NCBI GenBank assembly: GCA_035516965.1
Contig: DATIZR010000104.1
Coordinates: 1-33,841, forward strand
From: Nitrospirota bacterium
GTDB taxonomy: Bacteria; Nitrospirota; UBA9217
Reading direction: 5' to 3'
DNA length: 33,841 bases
The notes under the pieces were generated by a model. It did no database searches and had not been told where the DNA came from. It saw only the letters and a program-made list of their open reading frames with translations. Shown here piece by piece: positions 22,682 through 30,632 of the stretch (position 1 is the first letter of the stretch; every line of letters begins with the position of its first letter). The translations under genes and the position numbers were made by a program.

Positions 22682-24373
22682 CTAATGGCCTCCTGCAGCC
22701 GCGGGAGCCGCCTTCGGCGCCATGGCATCAGCGAGGATCTTGATCCCTTTCTGAGATTCATCAACGGACCGCGTCAAGGATTCTCGCGCCAGTTCGGGGT
22801 TGTGGAAGCCGTCTGAGTTCTCCGCAGTCCAGTATTCCCACAGGATATGGGCCCGGAGGTGCTGGTCCTGCGCCTGCTTGATGACTTCGGGATCCACACC
22901 GGCCTTCCTGGCCTCAACGATCTTGTCGATGAGCGCCGAAAGCCAGAATTCGGCTTTTCTCATCTTTCCCTTTCCGTAGGCCTTGATCGAGTCGATGGTG
23001 TACTTTGCCTGCTCTTCGGTCCACGAAGGGTGGCACTTCGCTGCCAGACAGGTCTCCTTCAGCTGGACCCGCGGCGTCACGGCAAAATGGGAGGTGAAGG
23101 TCTTGCCGGTTTTCTTGTCCGTGACCCTGGGTGTGTGGCAGGCGGCGCAGCCGACGCCCGCTTTGGCGTGCTTAGAATTGTAGTATGTTTCAGCCTCGGG
23201 ATGCTGGGCTTTCCACAGGAGCCCACCGGTGAGCCCGTGCTTGAAGTCGAGGAAGCCCACCTGCTTCACATAGTGGTCATAGAGCCCCAGCACGTTCTTA
23301 AAGGGGAAATGGTTGGTCCGCGGGTCCGCCATGGTCACGCTGTACTTGGAAGTATCGGGATTCTTCGGGTCGTACCCCGGGTTGCAATTGTACTCGACAT
23401 GGCACTGGCCGCACTGGAGCCGGGTGTCGTATTTCTCAAGGATCGCTATCTTTCTCGTGAAGCCGCGCGTGCCCATTTCGATGACCTTGAAGTTCGTGTG
23501 ATTGGGGTCCTGATGCCAGACCGTGTCCGCCTCGGGCCTTGTCAGTGCCTGGATCAGGGCGTCCCGGACGATGCGGGGCTTCGCGGCGTGAGGGTCGTGG
23601 CAGTAAAAGCAGTTCAGTCCGTATTGGAGGTCCCGGACGAGCTCAACGGGCCTAGAGGTGCGCGACCATTGCGCCCCTGGGACGGGCTCTCCCAGGTAGG
23701 ACCATTTGAGAATCAGGTCCTGGGACTTGCACTGGAGGCAGACCGGGTTTGCCGCTGTCGCGCTCTGGGGCATGAAGGTCTTCTGGTCGCTTGTCCCGGG
23801 CTCCCGGTCCATCAGAATATCCCATGCCTTTCCCTTTTCGAGCACATAGGTCCATCCGTTTTTCGGCTGGAACCTGCCGCCGTAGGCCCGGTCAACCACG
23901 AGGTGGTCAGGCAGCATGTTGACGTGGCTTCTTGTGAGATTATGCTCCTTCGTAAATCCGTGGCCCATCATAAGCTTATCCCAGAAGGGGTTGGGTGCGC
24001 GATTCGTGAGCTGCGACTTCTCGTCCCGCGCGGGGCGGTGATAGGCCTCCTGCATGAAGCTGTCATACTGCTCCTTGTGACAACTTCCGCATGCCTCCCA
24101 GGACACGTCCGTGACGGGACGCGTGTCAGGACCCGGGTTCTCCAGGTGTTTGGCCAGACCGGAATGACAGCTGGCGCAGTTTATCTTCGCGTGTTTTCCC
24201 AGGGTATGGAGTTGCTTGATCTTGTCATGACATCCGTAGCAAGTGTCTACGGCTACGTTTTTTTCTGGCGTTTTTTTCGCGTTTCCCCCGTACTGCGCAC
24301 CCACGTCCTTGATCCAGATGACAAGAGCGAACACGACGATAAAGGGAACGAGAACGCCAATTGTTTTCTTCAT
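22682..24373 (-). CDS. Octaheme cytochrome c nitrite reductase (ONR type)
   Basis: The 563-residue exported protein (signal segment about 1-26) has eight heme sites: CYGCH (45-49), CASCH (66-70), CGSCH (95-99), CLQCK (212-216), CFYCH (255-259), CGQCH (321-325), CAACH (409-413) and an unusual CX4CH (442-448). The fourth, lysine-ligated site is the catalytic heme position of octaheme nitrite reductases. Y328 and C330 (CHVEYNC) match the Tyr-Cys crosslink pair known from Thioalkalivibrio ONR. Q390-H391 (AQHPE) match its active-site Gln-His. The family reduces nitrite and hydroxylamine to ammonia in the periplasm. Pentaheme NrfA is excluded by the heme count. The C terminus is a Pro/Ala-rich tail. 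SD GGGAGG precedes the start. Confidence 0.9.
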   Translation of the reverse strand: MKKTIGVLVPFIVVFALVIWIKDVGAQYGGNAKKTPEKNVAVDTCYGCHDKIKQLHTLGKHAKINCASCHSGLAKHLENPGPDTRPVTDVSWEACGSCHKEQYDSFMQEAYHRPARDEKSQLTNRAPNPFWDKLMMGHGFTKEHNLTRSHVNMLPDHLVVDRAYGGRFQPKNGWTYVLEKGKAWDILMDREPGTSDQKTFMPQSATAANPVCLQCKSQDLILKWSYLGEPVPGAQWSRTSRPVELVRDLQYGLNCFYCHDPHAAKPRIVRDALIQALTRPEADTVWHQDPNHTNFKVIEMGTRGFTRKIAILEKYDTRLQCGQCHVEYNCNPGYDPKNPDTSKYSVTMADPRTNHFPFKNVLGLYDHYVKQVGFLDFKHGLTGGLLWKAQHPEAETYYNSKHAKAGVGCAACHTPRVTDKKTGKTFTSHFAVTPRVQLKETCLAAKCHPSWTEEQAKYTIDSIKAYGKGKMRKAEFWLSALIDKIVEARKAGVDPEVIKQAQDQHLRAHILWEYWTAENSDGFHNPELARESLTRSVDESQKGIKILADAMAPKAAPAAAGGH

Positions 24374-24529
24374 CGAAACCTCCCTGCAATAAGGAATCTG
24401 GTTGTCTCATTTTCAACGTTCAGTGGAATGCGTGACCGCAGTGCCGCGATTCACCCCCTTCCGTCCGCTCCGAAGGGCTGATCCTGCAGCATCAATTATC
24501 CTGGTGAAATAGAAGTGCTGTTGTGAGAT

Positions 24530-24545
24530 TGCAATATTAAAGCCT
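24530..24545 (-). promoter_or_regulatory. Possible sigma-54 promoter of the nitrite reductase gene
   Basis: On the minus strand, AGGCTTTAATATTGCA has GG and GC exactly 10 bases apart and a perfect TTGCA -12 part. The -24 part keeps only GGC of TGGCACG. Initiation near 24519 would give a leader of about 146 bases. This is weaker than the other two sigma-54 candidates in the window. Confidence 0.4.
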
Positions 24546-24642
24546 ATTGCGCCGCCTTGTTGTTATGATCTGTATCATACGCCTTCCTGATCAACGAGCT
24601 TTTTCCCGTTTCACGAGAGGTCATGCAAGAATGTCCGTTCTG

Positions 24643-24651
24643 TGGTATAAG
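24643..24651 (+). promoter_or_regulatory. Extended -10 promoter with leaderless spacing
   Basis: TGGTATAAG forms a TGN-extended -10 (TATAAG, 24646-24651) ending 8 bases before the ATG at 24660. There is no good -35 and no Shine-Dalgarno. Confidence 0.5.
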
Positions 24652-24659
24652 TTCTCATC

Positions 24660-25136
24660 ATGGAGAACAAAATAAGAGCGCTTCCTGTGTTCTTGGCCAT
24701 TCTCGGCATGGCGTTTTCCGTCTCTTTCCAGCATGCCTGTCATAAGGAGACCGAGGAGGAAAGAGTCAAGCATGCCGTTCAGGCGATCCAGAAGGGGACA
24801 GAAATCAAGGATATCAGGGCGATCCTCTCCCATATCTCGAAAAATTACCGCGATCCTCAGGGGAATGATCGCGAGGGAATCAAGGGACTGCTTCTTTTCT
24901 ATTTTTATCAGCACAAGTCGATCTCGGTCATCCTGAGCAATCTTGAGATCACCGTCCGTGAGGCATCGGCCACAGCCCGCTTTGAAGCGATCCTGTCAGG
25001 CAGGTCCGGCGATTCCGGGACGATCCTTCCCGAAGCGCTGGGTGCATACCGTTTCTCGGTCACCTTCTCGAAAGAGTCGGGAGAGTGGATGGTCGTCGCA
25101 GCCCAGTGGGACCGGCTCAGCGTGGCGATACCCTGA
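24660..25136 (+). CDS. Small exported protein, possibly a lipoprotein
   Basis: The 158-residue product has an N-terminal signal sequence with a Cys at residue 27 (SFQHAC). The preceding residues are a poor lipobox, so lipidation is uncertain. The mature part has two helices and then beta strands ending GEWMVVAAQWDRLSVA. This resembles the cone-shaped NTF2-like/SnoaL fold seen in many small exported proteins that bind ligands. No catalytic residue pattern is evident. It is divergent from the nitrite reductase gene and shares its intergenic region, so joint regulation is possible. Confidence 0.6.
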   Translation: MENKIRALPVFLAILGMAFSVSFQHACHKETEEERVKHAVQAIQKGTEIKDIRAILSHISKNYRDPQGNDREGIKGLLLFYFYQHKSISVILSNLEITVREASATARFEAILSGRSGDSGTILPEALGAYRFSVTFSKESGEWMVVAAQWDRLSVAIP

Positions 25137-25162
25137 TCCTGTCCCTGGCCCCGAATAACCGC

Positions 25163-25191
25163 TTGATATGCAGGTCTTTCTATGCGATAAT
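25163..25191 (+). promoter_or_regulatory. Promoter of livM-livG-livF, near-leaderless
   Basis: TTGATA (25163-25168), a 17-base spacer and GATAAT (25186-25191) end 11 bases before the ATG at 25203. The predicted leader is about 5 bases with no Shine-Dalgarno. Confidence 0.65.
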
Positions 25192-25202
25192 CTCAACCCG
25201 AT

Positions 25203-26363
25203 ATGCGATTGTATCCATCATCGGTGAGTTCCTATCGAGGCGGTCTTGTGCTGATCCCGGTCTGGACAGGCATTCTCGTCCTGCCTTTCACCGGTATCAG
25301 AGCGGCTCTTTCTCTGGCGGCTGCCGCCGCGCTTCTCATCGCAGTCGGGAACATGGCCGGCCACGGAACCGTTCAGCGCTTGCTCGTTTCGTTGCGGGAA
25401 AGGGCATCCCATGCTGTTGCCCGGTCCGCGCCGATCCGGGCAGCGCTCGGGTCCCGAACCTCCCTTGTCATGCTTGTCGTCCTGCTCATTGTCCTTCCTT
25501 TGTTCTTGAACGACTATTTTCGTGATGTTTTGACGCTCACCTGTATGTACGTCGTCCTTGCCCTGGGTTTGAATCTCATAGTCGGGCAGGCAGGCCTCCT
25601 GAATCTGGGCTACGTCGCCTTCTACGCGATCGGAGCCTATACGTACTCAATCCTTTCCACGACCGCGGGACTGCCGTTCTGGCCGGGACTCGTTGTGGGG
25701 GCGCTCGCCGCCGCGGGCTGCGCGGCCCTTGTCGGTCTGCCCACGCTCAGGCTGCGGGGCGATTATTTCGCGATCGTGACACTCGGGCTCGGCGAGATCA
25801 CGCGCATCATCCTGAACAACTGGGACCGGATGACGGGCGGCCCGAACGGCATCTCGAGGATCGGGAGGCCGGTCATTGCCGGGTACACTCTTCACCGGAC
25901 CATAGATTTCTACTATCTTATCCTGGCCATCGTGATCGTCACGATTTTTCTGATGCAGCGGCTGATTGCATCACGCATCGGCAGATCGTGGGTAGCTATC
26001 CGCGAGGACGAGGTGGCCGCAGAGGCCATGGGAGTCAATACGTTCAGGCTCAAGATGCTGGCTTTCGTTCTGGGCTCCGCCTGGGCGGGCCTGGCAGGCG
26101 TCTTCTTCGCCGCAAAGATGGCCTTCGTGTCTCCGGAGAGCTTCACCTTCTTTGAATCGGTCATCATCCTCTGCATGGTCGTCCTCGGAGGCATGGGGAG
26201 CATCCCCGGCATCATCCTGGGCGCGCTGCTCCTGATAACGCTTCCCGAGGTATTCCGTGACTTTCAGGACTACCGGATGCTGGCCTTTGGCATCGCCCTC
26301 GTGTTGATGATGATCTTCCGGCCCCAGGGGCTGTTGGGAACGGTCAAAACGGGGTCACGGTAG
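25203..26363 (+). CDS. livM: Branched-chain amino acid type ABC permease (LivM)
   Basis: The 386-residue membrane protein has about ten hydrophobic helices. LivM hallmarks are ALGLNLIVGQAGLLNLGYVAFYAIGAY, LPTLRLRGDYFAIVTLGLGEITRI and the coupling-helix segment GRSWVAIREDEVAAEAMGVNTFRLK, followed by VVLGGMGSIPGIILGA. The family imports branched-chain amino acids, urea or related solutes as a LivH-LivM heterodimer. The first ~85 residues form an N-terminal extension with two extra helices. It heads livM-livG-livF, but livH and a binding-protein gene are missing from the window. Confidence 0.92.
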   Translation: MRLYPSSVSSYRGGLVLIPVWTGILVLPFTGIRAALSLAAAAALLIAVGNMAGHGTVQRLLVSLRERASHAVARSAPIRAALGSRTSLVMLVVLLIVLPLFLNDYFRDVLTLTCMYVVLALGLNLIVGQAGLLNLGYVAFYAIGAYTYSILSTTAGLPFWPGLVVGALAAAGCAALVGLPTLRLRGDYFAIVTLGLGEITRIILNNWDRMTGGPNGISRIGRPVIAGYTLHRTIDFYYLILAIVIVTIFLMQRLIASRIGRSWVAIREDEVAAEAMGVNTFRLKMLAFVLGSAWAGLAGVFFAAKMAFVSPESFTFFESVIILCMVVLGGMGSIPGIILGALLLITLPEVFRDFQDYRMLAFGIALVLMMIFRPQGLLGTVKTGSR

Positions 26364-26399
26364 CATTCAAGAAAGTCCGGGATCGAGGATGGTATTGCA

Positions 26400-27167
26400 A
26401 TGCTGCTGCTCGAAACAAAAACACTGACAAAGAACTTCGGCGGACTCAAGGCGCTTGACGGCGTCGACATGAGGCTGGAGCGGGAGAGGATCGTCAGCAT
26501 CATCGGTCCGAACGGGGCAGGCAAGACCACCTTCTTCAACTGCATCACCGGGATCTATCAACCGACGCGGGGGAAGGCGATATTTCATGACCGAGACATC
26601 ACCGGCATGGCTCCCCACGATATCACTGCACTCGGAATCGCACGCACCTTCCAGAACATCCGGCTGTTTAGCGGCATGACCTGCCTGGAAAACGTCATGG
26701 TAGCGGGCCACTGCCGGACCAAAGCCGGAGTGTTCGGCGCCATGTTCCGGCCGAAGCGGGTGGTCAAAGAGGAGCGGGACATGGTATACCGCGCAGCGGA
26801 CATCCTGAAGTTCGCGGGTCTCGAAACCAGGCAGGCCATCCTGGCCTCGAACCTCTCCTATGGAGACCAGCGGCGTCTCGAGATCGCCCGCGCCCTGGGT
26901 ACCGAACCCCACCTGCTGCTGCTCGACGAACCTGCCGCCGGCATGAACCCCCAGGAAACCCGTGACCTGATGAACCTGATCCGCAGGATCCGCGACAACG
27001 GCGTTGCGATCCTGTTGATCGAACATGACATGAAGGTCGTCATGGGAATATCCGACAGGGTGCTCGTGCTGGATCACGGGGTGAAGATCGCCGAGGGAGC
27101 TCCCAGGGATATCCAGGACGATCCCCAGGTCATCGAGGCCTATCTTGGCAGGGAAGCTCATGCTTGA
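26400..27167 (+). CDS. livG: ABC transporter ATP-binding protein (LivG)
   Basis: The 255-residue ATPase has Walker A (GPNGAGKTT), the family's Q-loop region (ARTFQNIRLFSGMTCLENVMV), a degenerate signature (LSYGDQRRLEIARAL, as usual in LivG), Walker B (LLLLDEPAAGMN) and the H-loop (LLIEHDMKVV). It powers the LivM-type permease from the cytoplasmic side. The gene begins 36 bases after livM and its stop overlaps the livF start. Confidence 0.93.
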   Translation: MLLLETKTLTKNFGGLKALDGVDMRLERERIVSIIGPNGAGKTTFFNCITGIYQPTRGKAIFHDRDITGMAPHDITALGIARTFQNIRLFSGMTCLENVMVAGHCRTKAGVFGAMFRPKRVVKEERDMVYRAADILKFAGLETRQAILASNLSYGDQRRLEIARALGTEPHLLLLDEPAAGMNPQETRDLMNLIRRIRDNGVAILLIEHDMKVVMGISDRVLVLDHGVKIAEGAPRDIQDDPQVIEAYLGREAHA

Positions 27168-27861
27168 GCTCCGGGACGTGACCGTGTCCTACGGCATGAT
27201 CGACGCGCTCAAGGGGATCAGCCTTCGCGTCAACCGGGGAGAGATCGTCGCCCTGATCGGGGCAAACGGCGCCGGGAAGTCAACGACGCTGATGTCCGTC
27301 TCCGGCGTCACCCCTCTCCGGGGCGGAACGGTCCTGCTCCAAGATCAGCCCATTTCCGGCCTGCCGTCTCACGAGATCGTGCAGAGGGGCATTTCGCAGG
27401 TCCCCGAGGGACGAAGGATATTCCCCCGCATGACGGTGTGGGAAAACCTTGAGCTCGGCGCGTTCCGCAGCACGAAAGAGGAGTTCAACGGGGATATTGC
27501 ACGCATCTTCGACCTCTTCCCGGCCCTGGCGGAGCGCAGAAGACAGCCGGGCGGTACGCTGTCCGGCGGAGAACAGCAGATGCTGTCCATCGGCAGGGCG
27601 CTCATGTCGCGGCCGAAGCTGCTCCTCCTGGATGAACCTTCCCTGGGGCTTGCACCGATCATCGTGAGCAGGATATTCAGGATCATCAAGGAAATCAATG
27701 AACAGGGCATGACGATCCTGCTCGTGGAGCAGAATGCCAAGTCTGCGCTCCGCCTCGCGAACCGTGCCTACGTGATGGAAACCGGCAGGATCGTTCTGCA
27801 TGGCGATGCTTCTGAGCTCATACAGGATCCGGGGATCAAGAAGGCCTACCTGGGGGAATAG
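27160..27861 (+). CDS. livF: ABC transporter ATP-binding protein (LivF)
   Basis: The 233-residue ATPase has Walker A (GANGAGKST), the LivF-type GISQVPEGRRIFPRMTVWENLELGAF, the signature LSGGEQQMLSIGRAL, Walker B (LLLLDEPSLGLAP) and the switch region ILLVEQNA. ATG 27160 overlaps the last 8 bases of livG, implying translational coupling. It forms the ATPase heterodimer with LivG. The TTG five codons upstream is less likely. Confidence 0.93.
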   Translation: MLELRDVTVSYGMIDALKGISLRVNRGEIVALIGANGAGKSTTLMSVSGVTPLRGGTVLLQDQPISGLPSHEIVQRGISQVPEGRRIFPRMTVWENLELGAFRSTKEEFNGDIARIFDLFPALAERRRQPGGTLSGGEQQMLSIGRALMSRPKLLLLDEPSLGLAPIIVSRIFRIIKEINEQGMTILLVEQNAKSALRLANRAYVMETGRIVLHGDASELIQDPGIKKAYLGE

Positions 27862-27903
27862 GGCAGAGACGTCAGAAAACAGACTGAGGCTCCGTCGTCT
27901 GAT

Positions 27904-28662
27904 ATGGGTATGTCGAGAAACATCAAGCTGGTCCTGGAATACGACGGGACGAACTACCACGGCTGGCAGGCACAGGCCGGGACCGGCAGACCGACCGTCC
28001 AGGAAAGCCTGGAATCGGCGATCAAGGGGGTATCGGGCAAAGACGCGACCACATATGCCTCGGGGCGGACGGATGCGGGCGTTCACGCTCTGGGCCTGGT
28101 CGTCAATTTTCACGCCCCCGGCGCAATGCCGCCTGCCGCCTGGATGCCCGCGCTCAACCATGTGCTGCCCCCCGACATACGGGTCGTGCATTCGGAGGAA
28201 GTGCCCGAAGAATTCCACGCACGCTACAGCGCACAGGGAAAGACCTATACCTACCGGATCCTGAACCGGCGCGCGCCGAGCGCCCTGTACCGCAATTATG
28301 CCTGGCATGTTAATGTCCGGTTGAAACTGAGGCCGATGAGGCAGGCGGCAACGAGCCTGATCGGGAAACATGATTTTTCGTCATTTCGCGGCTCGAGATG
28401 TGGCGCGCGGTCGCCGATACGGACGCTCAGAAGAGTGGAGATCGGAAAACGGGGCGAATTCGTGGAACTCGTGATGGAAGCCGATGCATTCCTCCAGTAC
28501 ATGGTCCGGAACATCGCCGGGACGCTTGTCGAGGTCGGGCTGGGCAGGTTCGCCCCTGAGGATGTGGCTGCGATCCTTGCTGCTCAGGACCGCACCAGGG
28601 CGGGGCGAACGGCGCCGCCCCACGGACTCTACCTGGTTGCTGTTCACTACAATGGGGAGTAA
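27904..28662 (+). CDS. truA: tRNA pseudouridine(38-40) synthase
   Basis: The 252-residue enzyme isomerises uridines 38-40 in the tRNA anticodon stem. It has the family start (NIKLVLEYDGTNYHGWQAQ), the catalytic D57 in SGRTDAGVHALG, the HDFSSFRGSRC segment and the C-terminal FLQYMVRNIAGTLVEVG. The start may instead be ATG 27910. It lies 42 bases after livF in the same direction and may be read through from it. Confidence 0.95.
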   Translation: MGMSRNIKLVLEYDGTNYHGWQAQAGTGRPTVQESLESAIKGVSGKDATTYASGRTDAGVHALGLVVNFHAPGAMPPAAWMPALNHVLPPDIRVVHSEEVPEEFHARYSAQGKTYTYRILNRRAPSALYRNYAWHVNVRLKLRPMRQAATSLIGKHDFSSFRGSRCGARSPIRTLRRVEIGKRGEFVELVMEADAFLQYMVRNIAGTLVEVGLGRFAPEDVAAILAAQDRTRAGRTAPPHGLYLVAVHYNGE

Positions 28663-28690
28663 GTTTGCAACTATGAAACTTAATCAGTAT

Positions 28691-28710
28691 TTTTTGCACT
28701 TTTGCAAAAA
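28691..28710. repeat. Inverted repeat TTTTTGCA-N4-TGCAAAAA
   Basis: A perfect 8-bp inverted repeat lies 30 bases after truA and about 40 bases before the sigma-54-type promoter. It could be a weak terminator for truA. Its AT-rich perfect dyad also looks like a protein-binding site for the promoter downstream. Confidence 0.5.
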
Positions 28711-28750
28711 TTCACGTACGCCAATGCCTTGTATTTCATCCACTTATTAC

Positions 28751-28766
28751 TGGCATGTTATGTGCA
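28751..28766 (+). promoter_or_regulatory. Sigma-54-type promoter of the cytochrome c/b unit
   Basis: TGGCATGTTATGTGCA matches the consensus TGGCACG-N4-TTGCW except for T in place of C at one -24 position and G in place of T at the first -12 position. GG (28752-28753) and GC (28764-28765) are 10 bases apart. Initiation is expected near 28777. Confidence 0.55.
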
Positions 28767-28952
28767 AGATTTTATTGCCGATCTTACCAATTCGTATGAT
28801 GGCCGTTCGATGCGTCGCTCTGCAGCAAAAAACCCCCAATTTTAACGAAAGGAGAAGGCCGCTGGCGGCAGTACTGAATTCATGCCGGATCATTCATCCG
28901 ATCAGCAGTGACCGAACTTGTTTTATTAATTAACGATCCGAAAGGAGAATGT

Positions 28953-29849
28953 ATGAGGAATTGGTTGAACGCAACTCTGCTGCTTTTGTTCACCGCTGTT
29001 CTGGTCCCCGCCGCGCACGCGGCGACGGATGCCGCGACCTGTCTTGGCTGCCACGGGTCCATGGAAGGGTCCGTGAATGTCAACCAGGAGAAGTATGCGA
29101 AGTCGGTACATGGCTCCTTTGATTGCGTCATGTGCCACATGCAGTTGAAAGGGGACCAGCACAAGGGGCTTACGGGACATGCCGACAAGGCCACGCAGGA
29201 ACTCGGTGCCCTGATTGCCGCCAAGAGCAAGATCGATCCCATTGCCCAGGCGGCCTGCGCGCAGTGCCACGGAGAAATCTATCAGGCCTACAAATCGAGC
29301 GTTCACGGGAAGAACGTCATCGTCAAGAAGTCCTCCGACGGTCCGGTCTGCACGAGCTGTCATGGTTCTCCGCATTATATCCAGCCAAAGTCCAGCAAGG
29401 AATCTGCGGTAAACCATTTCAACGTGGTTCAGACCTGCGGCCAGTGCCATGAAGAAAAGTTCATGTCCGAGAAGTACGGGTTCTCGCCCCTGGTCATGGA
29501 TCGCTATCTGGAGAGCTTTCATGGCAGGAAGCTGAAGGTCGGTCATATGAACGCTCCGGCGTGCCCGAATTGTCACGGTGCCCATGACATCAAGAGCGAT
29601 AAGGACCCCTCATCGCCCGTTGTCGGCGAGAATAAGGTCAAGACCTGCTCGAAATGCCACGCTGGTGCCACGAGAAAATTCGTTGCCGCGATCACGCACA
29701 AACCGCTTAATCCGGTCGCGCACTTCGTGGAACTCGCCCTCGTCGTCCTCACGATGAGCGTGTTCGTCTTCATCTGCGTTCATGTGCTCCTCGATATCTT
29801 TGCGGACGTCCGCGATCGCCTGTTCAAGAAAGGAGACAAACATGAATAA
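28953..29849 (+). CDS. Membrane-anchored heptaheme cytochrome c
   Basis: The 298-residue protein has a cleavable signal peptide (about 1-24) and seven CXXCH sites: CLGCH (30-34), CVMCH (58-62), CAQCH (102-106), CTSCH (133-137), and then CGQCH, CPNCH and CSKCH. Many extra His residues are available as distal ligands. One C-terminal membrane helix (about 262-285) leaves a short basic cytoplasmic tail. All hemes are therefore periplasmic. It overlaps the next gene by 8 bases (ATGAATAA), so the two are translationally coupled and very likely form one quinol-linked complex. No NapC/NrfH family signature is evident. AAAGGAG precedes the start. Confidence 0.88.
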   Translation: MRNWLNATLLLLFTAVLVPAAHAATDAATCLGCHGSMEGSVNVNQEKYAKSVHGSFDCVMCHMQLKGDQHKGLTGHADKATQELGALIAAKSKIDPIAQAACAQCHGEIYQAYKSSVHGKNVIVKKSSDGPVCTSCHGSPHYIQPKSSKESAVNHFNVVQTCGQCHEEKFMSEKYGFSPLVMDRYLESFHGRKLKVGHMNAPACPNCHGAHDIKSDKDPSSPVVGENKVKTCSKCHAGATRKFVAAITHKPLNPVAHFVELALVVLTMSVFVFICVHVLLDIFADVRDRLFKKGDKHE

Positions 29850-30552
29850 GACCGTACCGGCAGAGATCGAGAGGTTTGACCTCTCCGCCAGGATCCAGCA
29901 TGTTATCATGTTCACGACGTTCCTGCTCCTGTCCTTCACGGGCTGGGGCCTCAAGTATGCCTATCAGGACCCGGCCAGCGCCTGGATCAGCTTCTGGGGC
30001 GGGGCCAAAATGGCCGGCATCATCCACCGCGTCGCGGGCATCACCATGCTGCTCGATTTCGCGTATCACCAGTTCTACCTGATCAACAAGGCGCGCAAGG
30101 GAGATTTCCGGTGGTCCCTGATCCCCATGCCGAAGGATGTCGTCGACCTGTTCAACAATTTTCTGTACTTCTTCGGCCTCAGGAAGGAAAAACCCTATTT
30201 CGGGAAGTTCAACTACATGCAGAAGTTCGATTACTGGGCGGTCTACTGGGGCATGTTCATTATCGGCGCGTCAGGGTTCTTCCTCGCATTCCCGGTGACC
30301 GTGTCGTCGATCTTCCCCGTCTGGACGATCCAGTGGATCTGGGATGTTATCTTCGCAATGCACAGCGATGAGGCGCTGCTCGCCATTGTGTTCATCCTGA
30401 TCTTCCATTTCTATAATGAACACCTGCGGTCCGAAGTCTTCCCGATGAACTGGATGTGGCTCACGGGAAAGATGAGCATCGACCAGCTGAAGCACCACCA
30501 TCCTGCGGAATATGACCGGCTGTACGGGGATAAACCGCAGAACAAGAAATAA
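29842..30552 (+). CDS. Cytochrome b subunit (formate dehydrogenase gamma/b561-like)
   Basis: The 236-residue membrane protein has four hydrophobic helices and conserved His pairs for two b hemes: H19 (ARIQHVIMF), the IIHRVAG and FAYHQFYLI histidines, and FHFYNEHLRSEVFP near the end. It resembles the cytochrome b/b6-type subunits that exchange electrons with the quinone pool. The product of the preceding overlapping gene supplies seven periplasmic hemes. Together they probably move electrons between menaquinol and a periplasmic acceptor such as the octaheme nitrite reductase encoded 4.6 kb away. That link is inference. Confidence 0.88.
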   Translation: MNKTVPAEIERFDLSARIQHVIMFTTFLLLSFTGWGLKYAYQDPASAWISFWGGAKMAGIIHRVAGITMLLDFAYHQFYLINKARKGDFRWSLIPMPKDVVDLFNNFLYFFGLRKEKPYFGKFNYMQKFDYWAVYWGMFIIGASGFFLAFPVTVSSIFPVWTIQWIWDVIFAMHSDEALLAIVFILIFHFYNEHLRSEVFPMNWMWLTGKMSIDQLKHHHPAEYDRLYGDKPQNKK

Positions 30553-30570
30553 AGGACTTCTCGGCACAAA

Positions 30571-30607
30571 TAAAAAACGGCGGCTCTCTTCAGAGGCCGC
30601 CGTTTTT
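30571..30607. terminator. Bidirectional terminator
   Basis: AAAAACGGCGGC pairs with GCCGCCGTTTTT, extended by TCT/AGA around a CTTC loop with one bulged G. A-rich and T-rich flanks let it stop both the cytochrome unit and the convergent ABC operon. Confidence 0.88.
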
Positions 30608-30632
30608 GTTTGGTGGACGGGATGCTGAGTAC

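Larger units (their letters stand above)
28663..28952. other. Regulatory intergenic region upstream of the cytochrome pair
   Basis: No gene is seen in these 290 bases. The region is AT-rich. It holds an 8-bp inverted repeat (28691-28710), a sigma-54-type promoter (28751-28766) and a leader of about 175 bases ending in a strong AAAGGAG. Confidence 0.6.

Noticed and set aside
22682-24373. Pentaheme NrfA
   Set aside because: There are eight heme sites and the CXXCK is the fourth. NrfA has five with CXXCK first, so the octaheme type fits better.
22847-24481. A 544-codon open frame antisense to the octaheme nitrite reductase
   Set aside because: The minus strand has eight heme motifs and a clear family fit. 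The + frame shows no domain and is a by-product of GC-rich codon usage.
24510-24535. HcpR or CRP-like site (TTGTGA near 24520)
   Set aside because: The second half-site TCACAA is missing at the required distance.
27280-28371. A 363-codon minus-strand frame spanning livF and truA
   Set aside because: Both + strand genes are complete with catalytic motifs. The frame has no similarity to any family I recognise.
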